NCBI GenBank assembly: GCA_023437755.1
Contig: JAEZFJ010000279.1
Location: 1 to 8,013 of the forward strand
Length of the DNA: 8,013 bases
Origin: Pseudomonadota bacterium
Lineage (GTDB): Bacteria; Pseudomonadota; Alphaproteobacteria; Rhizobiales; Devosiaceae
Direction of reading: 5' to 3'
The notes under the pieces were generated by a model. It made no database searches. It saw only the letters and a program-made list of their open reading frames with translations, and was not told the DNA's origin. Positions 1 to 5,499 of this stretch are shown piece after piece; positions within the stretch are counted from its first letter, which is position 1, and every line of letters begins with the position of its first letter. Made by a program: the position numbers and the translations under genes.

Positions 1-84
1 CATTGCGATCTTTTAGCTAACAGGAGGCTAGTGCCGCTTCATTTGTTAGGTAAAGTGTTATGTGCGGTTAGGCGCAAAATGATT

Positions 85-117
85 GCACCGGTATCCACAG
101 GGTGTGGATACCGGCGC
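85..117 (-). terminator. Probable intrinsic terminator of the ABC transporter operon
   Basis: A perfect 12-bp inverted repeat (88-99 pairs with 103-114, arm CCGGTATCCACA) with a 3-base loop extends by two more pairs after one mismatch. It lies about 40 bases past the stop codon of the ATPase gene. Read on the minus strand, the stem is followed by AATCATTTTGC, a short, imperfect T-rich run. Stem strength and position fit a rho-independent terminator; the weak T-tract means it could instead be a 3'-end stabilising hairpin. Bases 1-84 further left hold no gene that I can support. Confidence 0.7.
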
Positions 118-157
118 TCAGCCGAACTGTTCCCCCGGCTTCCAGGCCGCTGGAGGA

Positions 158-886
158 TCAGGTCAGCACAACATGCTGGGTGAGTTCTTCTATGGTGGTG
201 TCGGCCTTGGAGACATCAAGCACTTTGGTGCCGTGGCTCATGATCACGAAGCGGTCGCACACCTGGTAGGCGTGGTAGAGGTTGTGGGTCACAAGCACGC
301 TCGATACGCCCTCCTCCTTCAGCTTCAGTACCTGACCCAGCAGGGCCTCGGTCTCACGCACCGACAGCGCCGATGTGGGCTCGTCGAGCAACAGCACCCG
401 CCGCTTGAAGAACACCGCCCGGGCGATCGCAACTGCCTGCTTCTGCCCGCCGGAGAGATCCCCGACCAGCTTGTCGGGCGAGTCGATGCCCGAGATGTGC
501 ACCGCGCTTTCCAGAACCTGCATCGAGATCTCGCGCATCTGCTTCAGTTGCAGCATGCCGAGGCTGTTGGTGATTTCGCGACCAAGGAAGATGTTGCGGG
601 AGATCGACAGCGAATCCACCAGCGCGGTGTTCTGGTAGATGGTCTCGATCCCCGCCTCGGCGGAATCGCGTCGGCAAGTGAAATCCTGACGCTTTCCGTC
701 CACCGAGATATGGCCCGAACTCGGCCGATGAATACCCGAGATCAGGTTGACGGTGGTTGACTTGCCGGCGCCGTTGTCGCCGAGAAGGCCGACGACTTCG
801 TTGTGCCCGATCTCGAACGTCAGCTCGCTCAGCGCTTTCAGCGGTCCGAAGCTCTTGGTGATGTTGTGCAGCGCCAGGAGGCTCAT
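158..886 (-). CDS. Sugar-type ABC transporter ATP-binding protein, single nucleotide-binding domain (FrcA-like)
   Basis: This 242-residue protein is the ATPase that powers an importer from the cytoplasmic face of the inner membrane. All ABC motifs are visible: Walker A GDNGAGKST at 36-44, Q-loop Gln85, signature LSGGQ at 144-148, Walker B VLLLDE at 164-169 and switch His201. It has one nucleotide-binding domain. RbsA/XylG/AraG-type ATPases have two fused copies in about 500 residues, so this one resembles the rhizobial fructose ATPase FrcA and would work as a homodimer. The ATG at 886 is chosen because homology starts there (MSLLALHNITKSFG), a GGGGAG ribosome site lies 7 bases upstream, and the start overlaps the permease stop as ATGA, which implies translational coupling. 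The open frame continues upstream to 1687 only as an antisense-like shadow of the permease. It is the last gene of the operon. Confidence 0.93.
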   Translation of the reverse strand: MSLLALHNITKSFGPLKALSELTFEIGHNEVVGLLGDNGAGKSTTVNLISGIHRPSSGHISVDGKRQDFTCRRDSAEAGIETIYQNTALVDSLSISRNIFLGREITNSLGMLQLKQMREISMQVLESAVHISGIDSPDKLVGDLSGGQKQAVAIARAVFFKRRVLLLDEPTSALSVRETEALLGQVLKLKEEGVSSVLVTHNLYHAYQVCDRFVIMSHGTKVLDVSKADTTIEELTQHVVLT

Positions 887-1899
887 GACGACACTCCCCG
901 GCGGTCCAGCCCGTGGTTGAAGATCGAGGCGACCACGATCAGCGTGGCGATGAACATGTCGAGGTAGAAGCCCGGGGCCCGCATCAGCAGCAGCACATCG
1001 GTGATGGTGAAGATCAGCATCACGCCCAGGAACACGCCGAGGATCGATCCGCGGCCACCGCGTAGCGACAGCCCGCCGATCACGCAGGCAGCGATAGCCT
1101 GCAGTTCGAGGCCGGCGCCCTGCCCCGGCTGCACCGAGCCAACCCGCGTGGTGGCGAGAATGCCGGCAAAGGCGGCCATGGTGCCGGCAATGGCGAAAGC
1201 CACCAGCTTGATCCGCGCCGTGTTGACGCCGATGGCCGTGGCGGCCGAGCGGTTGCCGCCGGTGGCGAAGACGTGGTTGCCGAAGCGGTGCCGGTGGATC
1301 AGCAGGTGAAAGAACCCGCACAAGGCGACAAACCACAGGAAGGCGGCATTGATGCCGAACACCGTGCCGCCGAACAGGGCATCGAACACCGGGTTCGGAT
1401 CGAAGCGGACCTGGACGGCGCCGTTGATCAGCAGCACCGCGCCGCGCCAGAACAGTAGCCCGCCCAGCGTGACAATGAAGCTCGGCAGGTTGAAACGCAG
1501 CGTCAGCGCACCGTTGAGCAGCCCGATGGCTGCGCCGATGGCAAGGCCGACAGGTGCCGCGATGAAGGCATCGATGCCGTTTCCGACCAGCATGGCCATC
1601 ACCACAGCCGTCAGCGTGTAGACGGAGCCGATGGACAGGTCGAACTCGCCAGCGATCATCAGGACGCCGGCGCCGAGGGCAAGACATCCGAGCACCGGAA
1701 CCGAGCGCATCATGATGCCCATGTTCTGGGGCGAGAGGTAACGGAAGTCGTCCGGGAACAGGAGCCCGGCAATGATGCAGCCCAGTTGCACCACGACGAA
1801 CACCAGCAGGATTGCCCCGGCGGGCATGCTGAGCAGGTCGTGCAGCCGATCGGCGGAGGTGCGTCGGGGCACCGCGTGGGAATGGATGATGTCGGTCAC
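883..1899 (-). CDS. Sugar-type ABC transporter permease (RbsC/FrcC family, BPD_transp_2)
   Basis: This integral inner-membrane protein forms the substrate channel, probably as a homodimer. With the GTG start at 1899 it has 338 residues and many hydrophobic segments. Family landmarks are GEFDLSIGSV (about 84-93; compare E-I-D-L-S-V-G in RbsC), TLGGLLFWRG (144-153), the cytoplasmic loop GGNRSAATAIGVNTARIK (214-231) that contacts the ATPase, and ELQAIAACVIGGLSLRGGRG (265-284). The longest open frame starts with TTG at 1959, but that codon lies in the loop of a large palindrome and would encode a Gly-rich tail (REGIEGGGAAA) unlike the family. I therefore prefer GTG 1899 (MTDIIHSH...), although no good ribosome site precedes it. 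ATG 1827 is another option. The gene follows the binding-protein gene and overlaps the ATPase gene by 4 bases. Family is certain, start is not, substrate unknown. Confidence 0.9.
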   Translation of the reverse strand: MTDIIHSHAVPRRTSADRLHDLLSMPAGAILLVFVVVQLGCIIAGLLFPDDFRYLSPQNMGIMMRSVPVLGCLALGAGVLMIAGEFDLSIGSVYTLTAVVMAMLVGNGIDAFIAAPVGLAIGAAIGLLNGALTLRFNLPSFIVTLGGLLFWRGAVLLINGAVQVRFDPNPVFDALFGGTVFGINAAFLWFVALCGFFHLLIHRHRFGNHVFATGGNRSAATAIGVNTARIKLVAFAIAGTMAAFAGILATTRVGSVQPGQGAGLELQAIAACVIGGLSLRGGRGSILGVFLGVMLIFTITDVLLLMRAPGFYLDMFIATLIVVASIFNHGLDRRGVSS

Positions 1900-1934
1900 G
1901 TTCGTATCCAGTTCGACATTTGTGGCGGCGGCAC

Positions 1935-1979
1935 CCCCACCCTCGATCCCTTCCCGCAAGGGAGGGAACGAGGGTGGGG
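1935..1979 (-). repeat. Large GC-rich palindrome between the binding-protein and permease genes
   Basis: The arms 1935-1955 and 1960-1979 form a stem of about 20 bp with one A/T mismatch and one bulged base; eleven outer pairs (CCCCACCCTCG) are perfect and the loop is four bases (1956-1959). There is no T-run after it on the minus strand, so it is unlikely to end transcription completely. A stable intercistronic hairpin just after a binding-protein gene is a known way to protect the upstream mRNA from 3' exonucleases, as with the REP element between malE and malF; that role here is inference. Similar C-rich palindromes recur in alphaproteobacterial genomes, so it may be one copy of a dispersed repeat. 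Confidence 0.8.
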
Positions 1980-2012
1980 TGGAGTCACGAGAGCAGATCC
2001 CGGGACTCCACC
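1978..2012 (-). other. Stem-loop directly after the binding-protein stop codon
   Basis: A perfect 9-bp inverted repeat (GGTGGAGTC at 1978-1986 and GACTCCACC at 2004-2012) encloses a 17-base loop. It begins 6 bases past the stop codon of the binding-protein gene and shares two bases with the large palindrome next to it. The two stems could form side by side or compete at the junction. No T-tract follows. Probable role is mRNA processing or stability; this is inferred from position only. Confidence 0.6.
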
Positions 2013-2018
2013 TTGTGG

Positions 2019-2975
2019 CTACCGATACGTGCCGATCAGCGGCTTGACCGCACCGATGCGGGCCTGGTCCAGGAAGGCGCCCTGCCCGGTGTCGACGTCG
2101 GTCGGCGTCAGGCCGTAGCGCGCGGCCATGGCGATCTGGGCGATCGGGTAGTAGCCCTGCAGGTAGGGCTGCTGGTCCATGGCGGCGAACATGGCCCCGG
2201 ATTCCACCGCATCGGCGATCTCGACCGCGAGGTCGAAACCGGCGAAGGGCACGTCGACGCCTGCATCCCGGATGGCGCCAGCGCCGACCGTTGAGGTGAC
2301 CGAGCCGGTGCCGAACACTGCCTTGATGTCAGGGTTGGCGATCAGCGCCTGGGCCATGATGTTCTGCGCTTCGGCCGGATCGAGACCGGCACGCACCGTC
2401 TCCACGGTGATGCCGTGCTCGCTCATCGCCTTCTCGATGCCGCCGCCCCGCGCCACCGCAAAGCTCGCCTCAGGAATCTCGCGTGGATTGAACACCACGT
2501 CCCCTTCCTTGAGCTCGAAAGCCTCGATCATGCGCAGGCCCAACTCGTACCCGGAAGCGAACTCGTCCATGCCGACATAGGCTTGGCGGCAATTGCCGTC
2601 GGCGCCCTCGAGGTCGTCATTGTTGAAGCCGATGACGATGATGCCCGCTTCCACGGCGGCGCAGATGCTGTCGGCGAAGGCGTCGGAACTGGAGATGGCC
2701 ACGGCAATGCCGTCGACGCCAGTCGCCACGGCGCTTTCGATCAGGTCGTTCTGCCGGACGGGATCGTTGTTGGCATACTGCACGTCGAGATCGACGTTGA
2801 AGGCGGCCGCGGCGTCTTGTGCGCCCTTCACCACCGGATTGAAGAACTGGACGCTTGGGTCGAGATAAATGATCATGGTCGCCGAAACCGGCTCCTGATC
2901 CTGCGCCAATGCTGGCGCCGAGGCACAGATGGCGCAGCCGGCAAGCAAGGCTGCGGTAGTCTTGGTCAAGCGCAT
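2019..2975 (-). CDS. Periplasmic sugar-type substrate-binding protein of the ABC transporter (FrcB/RbsB-like)
   Basis: This 318-residue protein captures the substrate in the periplasm and delivers it to the permease encoded next. A signal peptide is clear: basic MRLTK, a hydrophobic run and an ALA|Q cleavage site after residue 24. The mature part is a Peripla_BP_4-type two-lobe fold: a first strand at about 33-39 (TMIIYLDP), QNDLIESAVATGVDGIAVAI (75-94), a lobe-closing strand IIVIGFNNDD (112-121), VGMDEFASGYELG (134-146) and AVFGTGSVTSTVGAGAIRDAG (219-239). ATG 2975 is chosen because the signal peptide begins there and GGGAGGA (2983-2989) sits at ideal spacing of 8 bases; the upstream extension of the frame runs through repeats. 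Two cysteines in the mature part (105 and 129) might form a disulfide. Length and order (binding protein, permease, ATPase) match rhizobial frcBCA. The sugar or sugar-like ligand cannot be assigned. Confidence 0.93.
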   Translation of the reverse strand: MRLTKTTAALLAGCAICASAPALAQDQEPVSATMIIYLDPSVQFFNPVVKGAQDAAAAFNVDLDVQYANNDPVRQNDLIESAVATGVDGIAVAISSSDAFADSICAAVEAGIIVIGFNNDDLEGADGNCRQAYVGMDEFASGYELGLRMIEAFELKEGDVVFNPREIPEASFAVARGGGIEKAMSEHGITVETVRAGLDPAEAQNIMAQALIANPDIKAVFGTGSVTSTVGAGAIRDAGVDVPFAGFDLAVEIADAVESGAMFAAMDQQPYLQGYYPIAQIAMAARYGLTPTDVDTGQGAFLDQARIGAVKPLIGTYR

Positions 2976-3001
2976 GGTGTAATCCTCCCTCGGATCGTTG
3001 C

Positions 3002-3057
3002 GGGCCTCCTCAGGCCCCGCTCCGGGCGGTGCTTCCGACCAAAGAAGCGCACCGCCC
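3002..3057 (-). promoter_or_regulatory. Two tandem stem-loops in the leader of the binding-protein gene
   Basis: On the minus strand, the untranslated stretch before the binding-protein start holds two hairpins. The outer one pairs GGGCGGTGC (3024-3032) with GCACCGCCC (3049-3057), with a possible inner CTTC/GAAG pairing. The inner one is a perfect 6-bp stem GGGCCT/AGGCCC with a CCTC loop (3002-3017). Neither is followed by a T-tract, and the ribosome site at 2983-2989 is left outside both. They may protect the 5' end of a processed transcript or act as an attenuator; no known riboswitch class is recognised. Confidence 0.5.
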
Positions 3058-3065
3058 AATCCCCT

Positions 3066-3162
3066 CCATGGTTCCAGCGCTCCACTTTTCGTGGTCGCGT
3101 TCTCGAACCGGAAAAGTGCCTTCCACTTTTTCCTGACAGCGCTCCTAGTGCTGGAACCATGG
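3066..3162 (-). repeat. Mosaic palindromic intergenic repeat (RIME-like) at the 3' end of the aldehyde dehydrogenase gene
   Basis: Nested repeats are packed here. A perfect 13-bp inverted repeat (CCATGGTTCCAGC 3066-3078, GCTGGAACCATGG 3150-3162) frames the element. Inside are a hairpin pairing GGAAAAGTG (3110-3118) with CACTTTTTCC (3124-3133), a second CACTTTTC/GAAAAGTG pair (3083-3090 with 3111-3118), and two direct copies of AGCGCTCC (3076-3083 and 3138-3145), each containing the palindrome AGCGCT. The wording AGCGCTGTCAGGAAAAAGTG on the minus strand resembles short intergenic mosaic elements that I know from Rhizobium and relatives. One copy edge overlaps the last codons and stop of the dehydrogenase gene. 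It may also work as a bidirectional hairpin that limits read-through toward the binding-protein gene. Class assignment is by memory of the motif, not by alignment. Confidence 0.6.
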
Positions 3163-4692
3163 CTGTGGCCGCCCAAGGGTCATGTGCAGACCCTTGAACT
3201 GCGAATATTCGTCGAAGCCGTAGCGGCCGAGTTCGCGACCGACCCCGCTTTTCTTGTAGCCGCCGATCGGCATTTCCGGCGTGCCGTCGATCACCGAGTT
3301 GATCCAGAAGCGCCCTGCCCGGATCCGGCGTGTCGCCTGAATTGCGGTTTCGAGGTCCCGTGACCAGACGCTGGCGGACAGCCCATAGGGCGTGGTGTTC
3401 GCCAGGGCCACCGCTTCCTCCGGCGTATCGAAGCCGATGGTCGACAGCACCGGCCCGAAGATCTCCTCCTGGGCGATGGTCATGTTCGGCGTCACCCGGT
3501 CGAAGACGGTGGGGGCGATGAAATTGCCCTTGGCTGCGGCGACGCGATCACCGCCGAGCAGCAGTTCGGCACCCTCCGAAACACCCTTGGCGATGTAGCT
3601 GGCGACCTTCTCGGCATGCTGGTCGGTGACCATGGCGCCGAACTTGCTGTCGCCGAGCGGATCGCCGAACGGCAGCCGCCGGGAGAGTTCGAGCAGCCGC
3701 TCCAGCAGCGCCGGACGAATGGCGTTGTGGACGATCAGCCGGCTGCCCGAGATGCAGCACTGGCCGGCATTGTGATAGACGCCATACGCGATGCCGTCGG
3801 CCGCCGCCTCGAGGTCGGCATCGGCAAACACCACCTGCGGGCCCTTGCCGCCAAGTTCGAGCCCCACCCGCTTCACCGTCGGGGCAGCGAGCGCTGCCAG
3901 ATGCGTGCCGACGCGCACCGAGCCGGTAAAAGCCAGCACATCGACGCGCGGATCCTCCGCCAGCAATTGGCCGGCTGCCGGTCCGGTGCCGGTCACGACG
4001 TTGAAGACGCCCGGTGGCACACCGGCCTCAAGCGCGATCTCGGCCAGCCGGATGGTGGTGCCGGAGGTGAATTCGCTCGGCTTGACGACCACGGTGCAGC
4101 CGGCGCCCAGCGCCCACGGCACGCGCTCGGATACGATGATGAAGGGGAAGTTCCACGGAGTAATGATGCCGACCACTCCGGCCGGCTCGCGCAGGACGAG
4201 ACCGAGGCGGTTGTCACCGATGGCGTTGTGCGAGTCGCCCTCGAGCCCGCGCGCCATGCCGGCGGCATAGGTCCACAGGTCCGCGCAGTAGCCGATCTCG
4301 CCCGTCGCCTGCGCCAGCGGCTTGCCGGTCTCTAGGCATTCGATCAGGCCAAGCTCCTCCTGGTGCTGAAGGATGCCGGCGGCAACGCGATGGAGGATGG
4401 TGGAGCGCTCGGCGCCGGTCATGCGCGCCCAGGGGCCCTCATCAAAGGCACGACGGGCGACGCCGATGGCACGGCTGACGTCCTGGCTGGACGCCGCCGG
4501 CCACTCACCGATGACCTTGCCGCGGTGGCCAGGGCTCTCACGCGAGATAGTCTCGCCGGACTGCGCCTCGACCGACTTGCCGTCGACCAGCATCCGATAG
4601 CTGCGTTTACTCGCCAGCCTCGGGTCACTAAGGTTCGGGGCAAGGAAGTTGTCCTGGAATCGCGGCTGGATGGTCATCGTTACGGCAGGCAC
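3145..4692 (-). CDS. NAD(P)-dependent aldehyde dehydrogenase (ALDH superfamily)
   Basis: This 515-residue cytoplasmic enzyme oxidises an aldehyde to the carboxylic acid with NAD+ or NADP+. The ALDH motifs are intact: PWNFP at 179-183, cofactor lysine 204 in VVVKPSE, Rossmann turn FTGS 255-258, general base Glu279 in LELGGK, catalytic Cys313 in GQCCISGSR (310-318), and cofactor Glu410 in EEIFGPV. It resembles the betaine-aldehyde/semialdehyde dehydrogenase branch, but the substrate cannot be fixed from motifs. I choose GTG at 4692 because GGGAGGG (4700-4706) lies 8 bases before it; the next in-frame ATG at 4677 would be about 23 bases from that site. The gene is divergent from a GntR regulator and lies upstream of a sugar-type importer on the same strand, separated by 169 bases with a repeat, so it probably oxidises an intermediate of the imported compound. 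An open frame extends upstream to 4782 but crosses the likely promoter. Confidence 0.93.
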   Translation of the reverse strand: MPAVTMTIQPRFQDNFLAPNLSDPRLASKRSYRMLVDGKSVEAQSGETISRESPGHRGKVIGEWPAASSQDVSRAIGVARRAFDEGPWARMTGAERSTILHRVAAGILQHQEELGLIECLETGKPLAQATGEIGYCADLWTYAAGMARGLEGDSHNAIGDNRLGLVLREPAGVVGIITPWNFPFIIVSERVPWALGAGCTVVVKPSEFTSGTTIRLAEIALEAGVPPGVFNVVTGTGPAAGQLLAEDPRVDVLAFTGSVRVGTHLAALAAPTVKRVGLELGGKGPQVVFADADLEAAADGIAYGVYHNAGQCCISGSRLIVHNAIRPALLERLLELSRRLPFGDPLGDSKFGAMVTDQHAEKVASYIAKGVSEGAELLLGGDRVAAAKGNFIAPTVFDRVTPNMTIAQEEIFGPVLSTIGFDTPEEAVALANTTPYGLSASVWSRDLETAIQATRRIRAGRFWINSVIDGTPEMPIGGYKKSGVGRELGRYGFDEYSQFKGLHMTLGRPQPWFQH

Positions 4693-4699
4693 GGGCCCA

Positions 4700-4706
4700 C
4701 CCTCCC
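4700..4706 (-). promoter_or_regulatory. Ribosome binding site that decides the dehydrogenase start
   Basis: GGGAGGG on the minus strand lies 8 bases before GTG 4692. The in-frame ATG at 4677 is too far from it, so translation more likely begins at the GTG, adding five residues (MPAVT). Confidence 0.65.
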
Positions 4707-4722
4707 AGTGTCTTCGGATGTC

Positions 4723-4782
4723 TTGAACACATCCTGTATGGAATTGTATGGTACCGTATGGCGCGCTGGCAGAAGCTGTCAA
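4723..4782. promoter_or_regulatory. Divergent promoter/operator region with three GTATGG repeats
   Basis: The 110 bases between the two divergent starts hold GTATGG at 4736-4741, 4746-4751 and 4756-4761, exactly one helical turn apart. The centre is GGTACC (4750-4755), giving a near-palindrome ATGGTACCGT. For the dehydrogenase, a perfect TTGACA -35 (minus strand, 4782-4777) is followed after 16 bases by CATACG, a moderate -10 overlapping the third repeat. For the regulator, TTGAAC (4723-4728) is followed after 18 bases by TATGGT (4747-4752). Both promoters would be covered by the repeats, which fits binding by the adjacent GntR/FCD repressor. The repeats are seen directly; the promoters and the binding are inferred. 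Confidence 0.6.
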
Positions 4783-4802
4783 TGCAGGGGACGAGTTGTA
4801 GG

Positions 4803-5486
4803 ATGACTGTGGATTTTCAGGTCGCCGAGAGCGGCGAAAGCGCTGCGGCGGTCATCGAGAAGGACCTCCGCCGCTCCATCGTTGAACTGGAGCTGCTGCC
4901 CGGCACGCGGCTGTCCGAGCAGGACATCGCCACGCGTCTCGGCGTGTCGCGCCAGCCGGTGCGCGAAGCTCTGATCCGCCTGGCCAACTCGCGGCTGATC
5001 GAGATCAGGCCGCATCGCGGCACCGTGGTCGCGCGCATTTCGGCCCGCGAGATGACCGAGGCGCTGTTCGTCCGGCAGTCGGTGGAGCTATCCGTCGTGG
5101 CCCGCGCGGCGCAGAACTTCGACCCCTGGCAGCGCAAGCGTATCGAGACCCTGATGGCCGAGCAGGAAAACGACGCCGCCAGGCTCGACCATGCCGGCTT
5201 CCGCGAGCACGACGAAGCCTTTCACATCGCCATCGCCAAGGGCGCGGGGGTGGGCATCGCCTGGATTGCCATTGCCGACATGAAGTCGCACATGGACCGG
5301 GTCTGCAATCTCACCCTGCGCGACGAGGCCGACATGCTGCGTCGCGTCGGCGAACACCGCGCCATCATGGCCGCCATCGACGCCCGTGACGTGGACGGCG
5401 CTCAGAAAGCCATGGGAGAGCATTTAGGAAGCATACTGGATGACCTGCCCGAGCTCGAAAGCAAGCACGGGGCATTGTTCATCTAG
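4803..5486 (+). CDS. GntR-family transcriptional regulator with FCD ligand domain
   Basis: This 227-residue cytoplasmic DNA-binding protein probably represses the divergent catabolic genes until a small-molecule effector is bound. The N-terminal winged helix-turn-helix spans about 15-80, with the typical LLPGTRLSEQDIATRLGVSR and QPVREALIRL segments and the wing HRGTVV. The C-terminal all-helical FCD domain (about 85-215) shows the metal/ligand set Asp137 and His141 in HDEAFH, His185 in GEHRAI and His207 in GEHLG. Such domains usually bind a metal plus a carboxylate such as a sugar acid or other organic acid. The frame also has ATG codons at 4758 and 4782; I prefer ATG 4803 because the earlier ones lie on the operator and would leave almost no leader. 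Ribosome site is weak (GGGG about 12 bases upstream). The gene ends 13 bases from the convergent Anbu gene. Confidence 0.92.
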   Translation: MTVDFQVAESGESAAAVIEKDLRRSIVELELLPGTRLSEQDIATRLGVSRQPVREALIRLANSRLIEIRPHRGTVVARISAREMTEALFVRQSVELSVVARAAQNFDPWQRKRIETLMAEQENDAARLDHAGFREHDEAFHIAIAKGAGVGIAWIAIADMKSHMDRVCNLTLRDEADMLRRVGEHRAIMAAIDARDVDGAQKAMGEHLGSILDDLPELESKHGALFI

Positions 5487-5499
5487 CCTTCATCTTCGT

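Noticed and set aside
1..3. CAT at the left edge, a possible ATG start of a further minus-strand gene
   Set aside because: Only the start codon would be inside the window and no convincing ribosome site precedes it.
31..183. A plus-strand GTG frame preceded by AGGAGG at 22-27
   Set aside because: The ribosome site is only 3 bases from the GTG, the frame has 50 codons, runs through the terminator hairpin and into the ATPase gene, and its protein looks like random translation.
83..760. Long plus-strand frame opposite the ATPase gene
   Set aside because: It is antisense to a gene with all ABC motifs, is rich in His/Gln/Arg as expected of a high-GC shadow frame, and shows no domain.
887..1687. 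Upstream extension of the ATPase frame to 509 residues, a possible fusion
   Set aside because: The added part is Arg/His/Cys-rich and overlaps the permease in another frame. The ABC domain begins at ATG 886 with its own ribosome site.
1935..1979. The large palindrome as a strong intrinsic terminator
   Set aside because: No T-run follows on either strand that would favour release, and the downstream permease and ATPase genes seem to depend on read-through.
2415..3197. Plus-strand frame of 260 codons opposite the binding protein
   Set aside because: It is a shadow of a clear signal-peptide-bearing binding protein on the minus strand; it crosses two hairpins and a repeat and has no recognisable motif.
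3616..4335. Plus-strand frame of 239 codons opposite the aldehyde dehydrogenase
   Set aside because: The opposite strand has every ALDH motif in frame, and this frame has shadow-like composition.
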